A DNA stretch of 64,000 bases from Triglochin maritima (Eukaryota > Streptophyta > Magnoliopsida > Alismatales > Juncaginaceae): contig OY821782.1 in the NCBI GenBank assembly GCA_963682175.1, positions 26,867,741-26,931,740 on the forward strand, in the 5' to 3' direction. The notes beneath the pieces are model-generated. The model had not been told where the DNA came from, made no database searches, and was given only the letters and a program-made list of their open reading frames with translations. Below are positions 10,316-21,644 of the stretch, piece by piece. The stretch's first letter is position 1. Every line of letters starts with the position of its first letter. A program made the position numbers and the translations under genes.

Positions 10316-11625
10316 TATTCGTCGTCGGAAAACTACTTAAATCGCTCGTGCAAATTATACAGTGCGTTATCTTAAATTATTTCAGATTTCGGTCCAAGTT
10401 TTTTGTAAGTCGAGAAGTTTTACCAAATACCACCTCGACAGGTTGGTCGGTCAGAAGTTTTTGGATCTCGAAATTGTTAGATCTGAAATTTTTTGAATCT
10501 TCATCACTTGCAAAAAACTCATTGTATTCCAATCCGTTACCACCGAAATCTTGCAACGAAACCTCAAATAATCTGATATAACACACCGTAAAAATTTAAG
10601 TTTTTTTTTAATTTTTTTGTTGGACGAGCGTCTGGGTAACACCCCCCTCTTATGGGGGTGGCGTATGGGTAAAACGCCCCTCCTGGCCCGAATTTTTTTC
10701 CATTGAGCTTACTTCACCGGATCTAGACGCTTCGCCAGACATTTTCGGGGTGTTGGTACTCGTAATGTGAGGAAAACGTAGACAAAATCCTTAGTTTAAG
10801 AGACGTGACGAAATAAGTATTAAATGAATTGTGAAGGGCAACATGATAATTAGACAGACGTTTTAAGTAGTTTTGATACGACTAATAGTTCCGTTAATAT
10901 ATTACTAGTTATTAATTTGCCATTCACAATTCATCGCCGGAAAACTACTTAAGTCTCCCTAACATTTACCATTTTGCCCTTCACAATTCATTTAATACAC
11001 ATTTCGTCATGTCTCTTAAAATAAGATTTCTACCTATGTTTTCCTCATTTTCCCAGTACAAACACCACGAAAATGTCTGGCGAAACACCTGGATTCGGTG
11101 AAGTAAGCCCAGCAAAAAAAAATCGGGGCGGACGTCTGGGTAATATGCCCCCATGGGGAGGCGTCTTAGCCAGATGCCTCCCCCATGTTGGGGGCGTCTT
11201 AGCCAGATGCCACCCCTAAGGGGCGGGCGTTTTACCCAGATGTTTCCCCCATGGAGGGGACGCCTTTCTAAGACGCATCACCGATGTGTGTGTGTGGGGG
11301 GGGGGGGGGGGGCGTTCAGCTAAGATTCCCGTCCAAAAAAATCTTAAAATTATACGGTGTGTTATCTCAAATTATTTGAGGTTCCGTTGCAAGATTTTGG
11401 TGGTAACGGGTCGAATTACAATGAGTTTTTTTACAAGTGATTAAGATTCGAAAATTTCCAGATCCAACAATTTCAAGATTCAAATTTCCGGTGGTCAAAC
11501 TTCCCGACTTACAAATACCACATCGACAGTTCGTTCGGGGGTCTCGTTTGGATTTTGAAATTGTTGGATCTGAATTTTTTTTAATCTTCATCACTTGCAA
11601 ATACTCGTTGTAATCCAACCCGTAT
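10316..11625. repeat. Long nested foldback (imperfect inverted repeat) with GC-rich blocks
   Basis: The inner arms are 10697-10850 and 10965-11115, about 155 bp each and visibly more than 80% matching. The outer arms are roughly 10330-10600 and 11335-11620, with shared blocks such as the caaattattt/acaccgta edges and aatcttcatcacttgcaaa. Between inner and outer arms lie GC-rich runs with repeated ggcgtcttagccagatgcc (11151-11280), a (tg)n tract and a long poly-G. The ggaaaactactta motif appears at the left edge and near the centre, and inverted at 12403-12430. No coding sequence is recognised; the open frames are not conserved proteins. Confidence 0.65.
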
Positions 11626-11669
11626 AATTAACCCCGGGCGCAAGATCTGGTGAGTTGGTGATGTGGGAG

Positions 11670-11975
11670 GTGTCGGACGGTCGACCGTTTGCTTCTCGGT
11701 CTACTGAACATGTTCTACACGGATGACCGAGTTTCCATCGGTGCACCGTGATCGTAGAGACAATAAGTTTTTGATCTTCCTGGAATCCTTGGGTCGGTTT
11801 GCCGACCTATACCCAGCCATCCGAATATTTATCCTCAGTAGCTTCGACATTTCTCTGGAAATCTCTATTCGGTGTACCAAAGGGGTATCGGTCATCTGAA
11901 TATTTATCCTCACTAGTTTCGATATTTCTCTAGAAATATCTATTCGGTGTACCGAAAGGGTATCGGACATCCGAA
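11670..11975. repeat. Cluster of cggtcgaccg-like and tcggtgtaccga motifs
   Basis: The segment contains acggtcgaccgt, tcggtctactga, tcggtgcaccgt, tcggtgtaccga and tcggacatccga at short intervals, with two near-duplicate ~65-bp units (11835-11900 and 11900-11965). It resembles the U3 palindrome arrays of the copia LTRs but lacks LTR ends here. Confidence 0.5.
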
Positions 11976-12716
11976 TATAGTAATTATTAACTTAATAATC
12001 AATTATTTAGCAATTATCTAAATTTATAATCAATTTAAAAAAAATTCAAAAAAATTCAAAAAAAAACCAGGGGGCGTTTGCCGGAGACGCCCCTACGGGC
12101 GGGCGTTCGAGAGAGCCCCCCGACCCAAGGGTGGCGAGTCTCCCGCTGACGCCCGTCCTTTGGGTCAGTCGTCTCCCTCGAACGCCCGACCCAATTTTTT
12201 TTATTTTTTATTTTTTAAATTAAAAAAACTAAATAAGACATTTTACCAGATTCGAGTAGTCTAGGGTCCGTTGACTGTTTTCCTGGCCTCCGATACATTC
12301 TTTCTGATGAATATGAGAGTAATATGAAGAGAGAGTGATGTTAGGAGAGTGAAATGAAGAATTATATAAGTAGAAATGACAGAAAGGTAAAATGGTAATT
12401 CGCATGGTCGATTTAAGTAGTTTTCCGACGAAAGTGGTGATAGCAGTTCAGATTTATAATCCAAAAAACCTTTTCATATATATATATAAGTGTGTGTTAT
12501 TTATTCTATATTTTTGTCTAAGTAGAAAAATATTGGCGATCTGATTAAGGTGATTTAAAAGTCATAATTAACATTGATGACTAAAATAACAAATTGAAAG
12601 ACAGACAAAATAGTTCCCATGAGACAGATGACATAATCATAAATATGAGGACTTTGCAGTAACATCTAACATGACAATAAACCCCAAATAAATGATGATA
12701 CAGGACAAAACCGGTG
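11976..12716. other. Unassigned flank between foldback and MULE
   Basis: This is AT-rich DNA with a GC-rich self-complementary island at about 12066-12195 (blocks of gggcgtt, gagacgcccc and cgacccaa). An inverted copy of the ggaaaactacttaaatcg edge of the foldback lies at 12403-12430, so the foldback may extend to here. A short (ta)n run is at 12477. No gene is recognised. Confidence 0.4.
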
Positions 12717-12725
12717 TTTCTTAAA
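12717..12725. repeat. 9-bp target-site duplication, left copy
   Basis: tttcttaaa at 12717-12725 is repeated perfectly at 21716-21724. Nine bp is the characteristic duplication of Mutator-like elements. Confidence 0.92.
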
Positions 12726-12800
12726 GAGTCCTTATACACGGACGCGGGCGTCACGGACGCGCCCTACGTGGCTTCAAAAAGTGGATGAGTCAGCGTCTAC
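12726..12800 (+). repeat. MULE left terminal inverted repeat
   Basis: It starts gagtccttatacacggacgc and runs through acgtggc and gtcagcgtctactcgg. It matches the reverse complement of 21645-21715 with gaps. The GC-rich core contains repeated ggacgcg. Confidence 0.85.
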
Positions 12801-13066
12801 TCGGATTGCCATGTCACGCTTTCCTTCCGAACGCGCCTCAAATTGTTTTAAATTTTTTTTGACGGTTTTCGAAGAAGGACGGTTCGTTTCCAGATTAGAC
12901 AGCGGCAGACACCCCACGATCGACGGTTCGGATACCGAGGAAGATAACATATCCAGAACAAAAGGGAGACTCTCGCTTTCTTTCTTTCTTACCTGTGAAC
13001 GTAGGAAGCGCACCTGTGAAGCATTCCCGACTTTCTTTCCCTGTGAAGCGCACCTTGTAAACGATA

Positions 13067-16000
13067 ATGGAATCTTCAACTCCGGCCGTCGATATCGAAC
13101 ACGTCCCAGAACCGGTGGGTCTCTAATTTTTTCTTTCCGTGGGTCGTTATTTTTTTTGATGAACTTCCGTTTATTAAATTATTTTTTTTTAGGGAACCAC
13201 GTACTACTTCCGGGAATCACGATGCTCCTGGAAGGCCATCCGAAAGCAGTTTGACCGGATGAATAAGGTGGAGAAGGAGGCTTTCCGTAGCACCCCATTC
13301 GGTCACTTCCTAAACCTTCCTAACATTACGACGGACAACGAAATAGTCGGTTGGTTCGTCGAGCACTACGATACGGAGGAGGTGGGGCTGAGAATAGGAT
13401 CAGGGGTAGTTCCCCTTACACCGGAAGACATCGCCCTAATTTTGGGGTTACGTACGCATGGGAAGGCCGTGGTGATGGAACCATTGCGCGTCCAGAAGCG
13501 AGACGGGGTGAACCTTGACAACACCCAACTTTTAGTTCATCTCATGGCAAACAGTACCATGGGCGAGACGGAGGAGTACGTTCGTCTCCTGATTTCTTTC
13601 ATCTTCAACAATTTTTTGTTCTATGATGGAACGCTGCGACCGAAGGAATGGTTCATGCACCCTCTGAGGAACATCAAACGCCTAAGCAGCTACGCATGGG
13701 CAAGTGCAGTTCACAAAATCCTGGTTGGAGGCCTCGAGAAAGCAAGTTTAGAACTGCAGGAGAGGAAAAAGGCAGGGAATTTCATAATGCGGCAGGGGAA
13801 CGTCGAAGGTTGTGTTGCCATACTACACGTAAGTTTTTGTTCCTGCTTCACACTTCCTCTCTTCCTCTTTTTTTGTTTTTGTTCTTTTTGGAAGACGATG
13901 TGTGTCTGTTCGGAATACGTTGTGAGTCTGTTCGGATTAAGTGGTGGGTCTGTTCGGATTAAGTGGTGGGTCCGTTCGGATTAAATGGTGGGTCTGTTCG
14001 GGTTAAGTGGTGGGTCTGTTCGGATTAAGTGGTGAGTCTGTTCGGAATAAGTGGTGCGTCTGTTCGGATTAAGTTGGGTGTCTGTTCGGATTAAGTTGGG
14101 TGTCTGTTCGGATTAAGTGTTGCGTTTGTTCGGATTAAGTGGTGAGTCTGTTCGGATTAAGTGGTGCGTCTGTTCGGATTAAGTGGTGCGTGTGTTCGGA
14201 TTAAGTGATGCGTCTGTTCGGATTAAGTGGTGCGTCTGTTCGGATTAAGTGGTGGGTCTGTTCGGAATACGTTGTGAGTCTGTTCGGAATATGTTGTGAG
14301 TCTGTTCGGTTTAAGTGGTGGGGCTGTTCGGAATATGTGGTGGGGTTGTTCGGATTAAGTGGTGAGTCTGTTCGGATTAAGTTGGGTGTCTGTTCGGATT
14401 AAGTGGTGCGTCTGTTCGGATTAAGTGGTGCGTGTGTTCGGATTAAGTGATGCGTCTGTTCGGATTAAGTGGTGCGTCTGTTCGGATTAAGTGGTGGGGT
14501 TGTTCGGATTAACTGTTGGGTCTGTTCGGATTAAGTGGTGGGTCTGTTCGGAATACGTTGTGAGTCTGTTCGGAATATGTTGTGAGTCTGTTCGGTTTAA
14601 GTGGTGGGGCTGTTCGGAATATGTGGTGGGGTTGTTCGGATTAAGTGGTGAGTCTGTTCGGATTAAGTTGGGTGTCTGTTCGGATTAAGTGGTGCGTCTG
14701 TTCGGATTAAGTGGTGCGTGTGTTCGGATTAAGTGATGCGTCTGTTCGGATTAAGTGGTGCGTCTGTTCGGATTAAGTGGTGGGGTTGTTCGGATTAAGT
14801 GTTGGGTCTGTTCGGATTAAGTGGTGGGTCTGTTCGGAATACGTTGTGAGTCTGTTCGGAATATGTTGTGAGTCTGTTCGGTTTAAGTGGTGGGGCTGTT
14901 CGGAATATGTGGTGGGGTTGTTCGGATTAAGTGTTGGGTCTGTTCGGAATACATTGTGAGTCAGTTCGGAATACATTGTGAGTCTGTTCGAAATACATGG
15001 TGAGTCTGTTCGCATTAAGGGGTGGGTCTGTTCGGATTAAGTGGTGGGTCTGTTCGGAATAAGACGTGTGTCTGTTCGGAATAAGAAGTCCGTCTGTTCG
15101 GATTAAGTTGGGTGTCTGTTCGGTTTACGTTTAATGTATGTTCGGATTCAGTTGTCTTTCGAATATGAAGGTACGTTGGTATAGTAGTTCTCATTTTTTT
15201 CCTTTCCATTTGAAGGTGTGGCTTTGTGAGAAATTTAAATTGGGGGAGCCCAGAACTGGAGTTTTCCCACGGATGAAAAGATGGACGGAGATGTTTGGGA
15301 AACGATTAACCCTGAGGAAATGGGAGGAACGTGGAATTACCTTACATCGAATTTACGACGGCACGTTCGACCTGATGGGGGCTCCATCAATGAGTGAAAG
15401 GGAGCTGCAACTTATTGGTCCTGTTCTAAAGAGCTCAACTTCAACCGTCAGTTTGCCAAGGCTCCAACTGGCAGACTGCAGCATTCCATGCGACCCGCTG
15501 CTCCAAGAATTGGAGCTGAGTGAGGTGAAGACAAAATGGCTGAGGGCCGAAGCTGCCCTTAAGAAGGCCACAGAACAGGTACACGACCTCAGGGAAGAAC
15601 TGAGGATTTCCCAGGAAGAGTGTGGGAGGCTCAGGAAAGATATTATATATCTTCGAGGGACAGGGACAACTGGAGTCCCTGGTGGGGAGAACGAGCGAGA
15701 GCAAGAGGAGGAGAATAGGAAGAAGAGGGAGGCGGAGGAAGAAGAGAATAGGAAGAGGAAGGAGGATGAAGAAGAAGAAGAAAAAAAGAGGAAGGAGGAG
15801 GAAGAAGAAAAGAGGAGGGAGGAGGAGGAAGAAGAAAAGAGGAGGGAGGAGGAGGAAGAAGAAAAGAGGAGGGAGGAGGAAGAAGAGGAGAAGAGGAGGG
15901 AGGAGGAGGAAGAAGAAAAGAGGAGGGAGGAGGAAGAAGAAGAGAAGAAGAGGAAGGAGGAGGAGGAACGAGAAAAGAAGAAGAGGAAGGAGGAGGAGGA

Positions 16001-17060
16001 ACGAGAAAAGAGGAAGAGGGAGGAGGAGGAATGTGACAGAAAAAGGGAGGAGGAAAGGAAGAAGGAAGAAGAGGAGAAGAGGGAGGAGGAGAGGAAGATG
16101 GGAGAAAAGAGGAAAATGCTGGAGAAGGAGGAAGAGAAGAAGAAGAAGGAGAAGGAAGAAGAAAGAAAGGCCCAGATAGCAAACTGGGTCGCGAAAAGAA
16201 AACGCTCGACGGCCACCGTTGAGCAGCAGCTGAAGGAAGGCGAACATCTGGCCAAGAAGAATAAGAAGGAAGAAGAGCAAAAAAGAAAAGATAGAGCGGC
16301 TCAAAGGAGCCTGAAGAAAAAAAGGCCGGATGTTGACATGCCTGCATTGGGCACGTTGTCATTTGATGAGGTCAAAATGCTACTGAACCTGACCGAACCC
16401 AACAAGGACAATAGGGAGGTCATCTGGAGAGGCGATATGTGCAGTTTAAAACGCTCCGACCTGAAGGAGCTTATAACGCCTAGGATGGATATTAGCGATG
16501 AAACTATCGACGCTATGCTATCGGTGCTCGAAGAAAGACGCCACCCAGAAAAAGTTATATGCATATCCACTTTCGAGTCGGGGCGAATTCTTGCAGGGCA
16601 AGGCAGAGAAGTTGATGATTTTATCCTCCCTAAAATCGTAGGTGCGTCTCCAACACAGACCGTGATCGCACAACCATGCTGGTCTTCAGGTCATTGGACA
16701 CTGGTGGTTGTCTATGGCCCGTCCAAAGAGATTTTGGCATTCAACAGTCTCTCTAGGGAGCTAGGCGAAGGTGATGATCCGGAGCAGACTGTAGGCCAGC
16801 ATGAATGTGCAGCAGCGGATGCGGCTGTATACTGGAGGGATCTACTCAAGGTCGACTGGCCCCTGAGAATCCTGAGGAAAGAAAGCCAACAACAACCACC
16901 GGGGAGCAACGATTGCGGCGCCTTCGTTTTATACTGGATAAGGTGCCTAATGTTGAATGTTGACCCTACGAAGGAGAAGGACCCCAATACCATCCACTCT
17001 ATCAGGGGTGAATTGGCGGTCATGTTACTTAGGGATCGTCGGTCGTGTGTGCAGGTCTAA
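13067..17060 (+). CDS. Ulp1-like (C48) cysteine protease with N-terminal DUF1985/plant-mobile-like domain
   Basis: Three exons join in phase: 13067-13114, 13193-13828 and 15216-17060, giving 842 residues. The donors are gtgggt and gtaagt, and the acceptors end in ag. Residues about 30-228 resemble the DUF1985/plant-mobile class ([31 protein letters not shown]). Residues about 390-545 are an extreme Glu/Lys/Arg coiled coil. The C-terminal part (about 650-842) is a Ulp1/SENP-type peptidase: H721 in SSGHWTLV, C795 in [11 protein letters not shown] and an upstream Gln run at 786-788. The expected catalytic Asp position reads Asn (AFNSL, N738), so activity is uncertain. Such domains cleave SUMO-like proteins; that substrate is not shown here. 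The long second intron holds the minisatellite. It converges on the transposase gene within the same MULE. Confidence 0.85.
13905..15135 (+). repeat. 22-bp minisatellite inside the Ulp1-like gene intron, with 286-bp higher-order unit
   Basis: About 55 tandem units are built on TGTTCGGATTAAGTG with variants (GGAATACG, GGAATATG, GGTTTAAG). Landmark variants such as ggaatacgttgtgag recur near 14264, 14550 and 14836, a 286-bp period equal to 13 x 22. It lies wholly within the intron 13829-15215. Because 22 x 3 = 66, it leaves long open frames in several frames, which are not genes. Confidence 0.95.
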
Positions 17061-17179
17061 ACAGACAAACATATTTTTAGTTTTGTTTATTTTTTAGTTT
17101 ACATGTACAAAATGTTTACATATTCAGTTCACAAACTATTTACATGTAAAAATACAAACATTACCAATGTCATTCTTAA
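17061..17179. other. 3' flank of the Ulp1-like gene
   Basis: AT-rich sequence following the stop codon at 17058-17060. It probably holds the 3' UTR; no clear poly(A) signal can be singled out. Confidence 0.4.
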
Positions 17180-18235
17180 GCTAACTTTATTCCGAACAGA
17201 CAGTCTTCTTATTCCGAACAGACCCAACACTTAATCCGAACAGACGCAACACTTAATCCGAACAGACGCAACACTTAATACGAATAGACTCACAACTTAT
17301 TCCGAACAAACGCAACATTTAATCCGAACAGGCTCACTACTTATTCCGAACACAGTCTTCTTATTCCGAACAGACCCAACACTTAATCCGAACAAACGCA
17401 ACACTTAATCCGAACAGACGCAACACTTAATCCGAACAGACTCACAACTTATTCCGAACAAACGCAACATTTAATCCGAACAAGCTCACTACTTATTCCG
17501 AACACAGTCTTCTTATTCCGAACAGACCCAACACTTAATCCGAACAAACGCAACACTTAATCCGAACAGACGCAACACTTAATCCGAACAGACTCACAAC
17601 TTATTCCGAACAAAAGCAACATTTAATCCGAACATGCTCACTACTTATTCCGAACACAGTCTTCTTATTCCGAACAGACCCAACACTTAATCCGAACAAA
17701 CACAACACTTAATCCGAACAGACGCAACACTTAATCCGAACAGACTCACAACTTATTCCGAACAAAAGCAACATTTAATCCGAACATGCTCACTACTTAT
17801 TCCGAACACAGTCTTCTTATTCCGAACAGACCCAACACTTAATCCGAACAAACGCAACACTTAATCCGAACAGACGCAACACTTAATCCGAACAACCGCA
17901 ACATTTAATCCGAACAGGCTCACAACTTATTCCGAACCCAGTCTTCTTATTCCGAACAGACCCACCACTTATTCCGAACAGACCCAACACTTAATCCGAA
18001 CAGACGCAACACTTAATCCGAACAGACTCACAACTTAATCCGAACAAACGCAACATTTAATCCGAACAGGCTCACTACTTATTCCGAACACAGTCTTCTT
18101 ATTCCGAACAGACCCAACACTTAATCCGAACAGACTCACAACTTAATCCGAACAACAGCAACATTTAATCCGAACAGGCTCACAACTTATTCCGAACACA
18201 GTCTTCTATTTCCGAACAGACACAAGTAAATCTGA
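17180..18235 (-). repeat. ~22-bp minisatellite between the convergent MULE genes, with 152-bp higher-order unit
   Basis: The plus strand reads units around cttaatccgaacagac and cttattccgaacagac, the reverse complement of the intron repeat. The composite block starting ttattccgaacacagtcttc recurs at about 17341, 17493, 17645 and 17797, a 152-bp higher-order period (seven units). On the minus strand it is in the same sense as the transposase gene. Confidence 0.95.
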
Positions 18236-18331
18236 ACTGAACTTGTATAACAACCATTTACAGATCACAACGTATCAACAATTACAAGTTTCTTGGTTTT
18301 ACAAGAACGGGAAAAAACACAAAAATGTAAA

Positions 18332-21300
18332 TTAAGGAGGAAATTCCTCGTAATACAAACTCATGTCCCAATCGGAGAAATCAGGATCCGCGGGTTTTGG
18401 TGCTACTTCGTGAAGCGGCGAAGTAACCTTCATCTTCCACTTTCCCTTCTCTTGTTGGGCGTGTTTTTTATGGCTCTTTTTAATTATCTTCTCAGCTAAA
18501 GACACTCGACGTCTAGTCGGCGGTCTTCCTATACGTCTGACCTTTTCCGGATTAAGGACCGATGTACCCGAAGACTCAGGTTCATCAGGTCGAACCAAGT
18601 TTTGTGTAGTGTGCATACGTGCCTTAAGCATTTCAATACACTGCACGACCTCAATATACCTTTTGTGGGAGATGAAGGCTTCCTGTGCGATCCAAACGGC
18701 ACGACCCATGATGTCGTCGTGACGACGTAGCGCATCCTTCGCCATTACACGATCGTCTGGGTACGTCTTATCTCGATAGCTCCTTCGAATATCCTTCCGC
18801 CATCGATTAAGGATGTAAGAGTCTGGAAGCAATGCATTAGGATTCAAGCGTGCAAGTACAACAAAAACGTGGCAGCATAGAAGCCCAACGTGCTGAAACA
18901 TTCTGCAATCACATGTAAAATTCATGGATGTGTTTTGTACTAGGAAACGTTTCGACAGTAGCTGCTCACCAGCCAAAACACGTTCAGATACCTTGTACTG
19001 GAATGTTTCATTCGTATTGAACTCCTCCGTTATATCGCAGTATATCATCTTCCCAATTTGTAACTGCACTTTTTTGAAGACCCCTACGGTATACAACTCG
19101 CTCAACTGACTCTCGAATGGATAAATTGAAACCAACTGGGGTTTTTTATGAAGACAATCAAATTCTGATTGAGCTTCCTTCTCGTACTTGTGGCGGAGCG
19201 CAAGTTCGTATTGTTGAACAAACTGCTTAAGGGTGGTCTTCGAAGTAAGATACTTGTCGAAGAAGGCGTTCATACTCTCGCTCCTCTGAGTAGATGCCAT
19301 TCCCGCGAAAAAAAATCACCAATAAATGCAGGGATCCACGACTCTCGGATTGCATAAATGGATTTGAGCCAGCTGTGGTTCTGCAGGTCAAAATCAAGAA
19401 GGAAACCCTGCCAATTACGATCAAATTCTGCTGGGGTTTTGGAATCATATACAATCAATTTCAGATCAAATAATATGTGATCCCGATACTGCGTCGGCAA
19501 CTTCACGGGTGCTTTGTTCATTATGTGCCATATACAGAATCTGTGTCTTGAATCTGGGAAGACATTCCTTACAGCAGCAGTAATGGCACCACATTGATCT
19601 GTTATTATAGCTGGGGGGGGTATATCTGCATAAGGGACCCAATTAGAAAGGAGTGAGACATTATTCCGAACAGACAGACTTCTTAATCCAAAACAGACAG
19701 TCTTCTTATTCCGAACAGACACAACACTTAATCCGAACAGTCAGGCCACTTATTCCGAACAGACACAACACTTAATCCGAACAGTCAGACTTCTTATTCC
19801 GAACAGACAGACTACTTATTCCGAACAGTCAGACTTCTTATTCCGAACAGACACAACAAGTTAATCCGAACAGTCAGACCACTTATTCCGAACAGACACA
19901 ACACTTAATCCGAACAGTCAGACTTCTTATTCCGAACAGACAGACTACTTATTCCGAACAGTCAGACTTCTTATTCCGAACAGACACAACAAGTTAATCC
20001 GAACAGTCAGACCACTTATTCCGAACAGACACAACACTTAATCCGAACAGTCAGACTTCTTATTCCGAACAGACACAACACTTATTCCGAGCAGACACAA
20101 CACTTAATCCGAACAGACTCACAACTTATTCCGAACAGACACAACACTTAATCCGAACAGACACAACACTTAATCGGAACAGTCCGACCACTTATTCCGA
20201 ACAGACACAACACTTAATCCGAACAGTCAAACTTCTTATTCCGAACAGACACAACACTTAATCCGAACAATCCGACTTCTTATTCCGAACAAACGCAACA
20301 CTTAATCCGAACAGAGAGACTTCTTAATACGAACAGACAGACTTCTTATTCCGAACATACACTCTTCTTATTCCGAACAGACAGACTTTTTATTACGAAT
20401 AGACAAACAAAAAAGAGGAAGATATGAAGAGGGAAGAAGGAAAAAAACTTACCGTTCATGCACGACAACCAGGTTTGGAACAACCATATGTAATTTTCAG
20501 TAGTCTCATAGGACAGCAAAGCGCAACCGAGCAAAACTGATTCGAAATAGTGATTGACTCCTACAAATGGGGCGAATGGCATGTCGTATTTGTTGGTAAT
20601 GTAGGTTGTGTCGAAACATATTGCGTCTCCAAAGTATGAATATGCAGCTCTAGAACGACTGTCAGCCCAAAAAACGTTGCGTAGTCTTCCTTCGTCATCC
20701 ATATCTATTACATAAAAAAACATGGAATCAATCTTCTGCATCCTAATGAAATAGTCCTGAAGAGCTTGTGCATCACCAGGTCCCATCTTCAAATTTCTGA
20801 CTTGGTTTACAACATTCCTGCAAACAGGAACCAGTAAGACCAGGCGCAAAATGTTCAACTTCAATTATGTTAGACGGAAAGAACACAAACCTTAAATCCC
20901 TTTCGTTGAAAGTCAATTTGTCATAACCTCCAGCCTCGACCACAAGAGATTGCATGGTCTTAGCAGCCGATATCCCAGCTTCATCATTAACCGATATCCG
21001 TGCTACGACGGATTCAGGGACGGTTCGTTTTTGCCTGAGAAATCGCATTTGCTCCGGGTCAAGCATGGGATGGTTATGGTTAAGATCCACAAAGTTAACG
21101 TTGTAACCCCTTGCTGTGTTTCCGGATACCCTTATCCGAGCAGTGCATTGTACTCTGCTGGATAACCTAGGCTTCAATTTTCCTTGCCCTTGGTCCGTTG
21201 GTGCGGTGCCCTCCTTGGAGCAAGTCAGCGTGGCCCGTATAACAACACCACGATCGTAATGAGATTGTCTTGTCTTAACGCCAAAACCACAATGATCGGC

Positions 21301-21408
21301 ATATGCCACGTAAAATGCTTTGGCTTCTTCGAAAGAGGGAAAAAACATCCCCTCATGGGGAACGTTTGATGGCTGCTCCACTAGGGAAGGCACGGGAACG
21401 ATTTCCAT
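18332..21408 (-). CDS. FAR1/FHY3-like Mutator transposase, one frameshift
   Basis: The exons on the minus strand are 21408-20891, 20817-20453 and 19625-18332. Splice phases agree (…RDLR/NVVNQ…, …SCMN/DIPPPA…). The start is MEIVPVPS at 21408. Domains in order are a FAR1 DNA-binding domain (FEEAKAFYVAYADHCGFGVK, SSRVQCTARIRVSG, NHNHPML), a MULE transposase core with CFDTTY and IITDQ acidic residues, and a SWIM zinc finger (CDCRMFQHVGLLCCH, pattern CxCx9CxH). A basic tail follows. A conserved stretch (SWIPAFIGDFF, then MASTQRSESMNAFFD) changes frame at an 8-A homopolymer, 19308-19315, so the copy is probably inactive unless this is a sequence error. Length corrected for it would be about 725 residues. 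The protein would bind the element's ends and catalyse transposition in the nucleus. Confidence 0.88.
19640..20405 (-). repeat. ~22-bp minisatellite in the transposase intron
   Basis: It lies within the intron 19626-20452. The plus strand reads cttattccgaacagacacaa and ttaatccgaacagtcagac units, so the sense strand of the transposase reads the same TGTTCGGAATAAG unit as the sense strand of the Ulp1-like gene intron. Higher-order grouping is looser than in the other two blocks, but a ~120-bp set recurs near 19800-20060. Confidence 0.93.
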
Positions 21409-21644
21409 TTGAGTACAGAGGAATGACCACAGAAGAGAAGGGAAGGAAAAGGAAGAGGCATCTTGAGATTGATAACAAGTCTTCTGTGCCGTGTAGGAGC
21501 GCCGAGCGCCAAAATGATGAAGGAAGAGAGTGATTTGAGTCGCATTAATGAGGGATGGAGGGAAGGATGGTGGAAATGATGACGGTACGAAAATATAGAG
21601 GAATAAAAAAACAAAAAACTTTTCATATCCCATCGCGCCAACTA

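Noticed and set aside
13905..15015. Open frames repeating [14 protein letters not shown] on the plus strand, and a Thr/Asn-rich frame on the minus strand
   Set aside because: They follow from a 22-bp tandem repeat (66 bp = 22 codons) inside an intron with good splice sites on both sides.
15353..16362. Long Ser/Phe/Leu- and Pro/Ser-rich frames on the minus strand
   Set aside because: Antisense of the Glu/Lys-rich purine tract; stop codons are rare there by composition.
13905..18235. Centromeric or telomeric satellite
   Set aside because: Arrays are confined to non-coding parts of one MULE and the unit is not a telomere repeat.
17180..20405. CRISPR-like regular repeats
   Set aside because: Plant DNA; units are contiguous 22-mers with higher-order periods, without unique spacers or cas genes.
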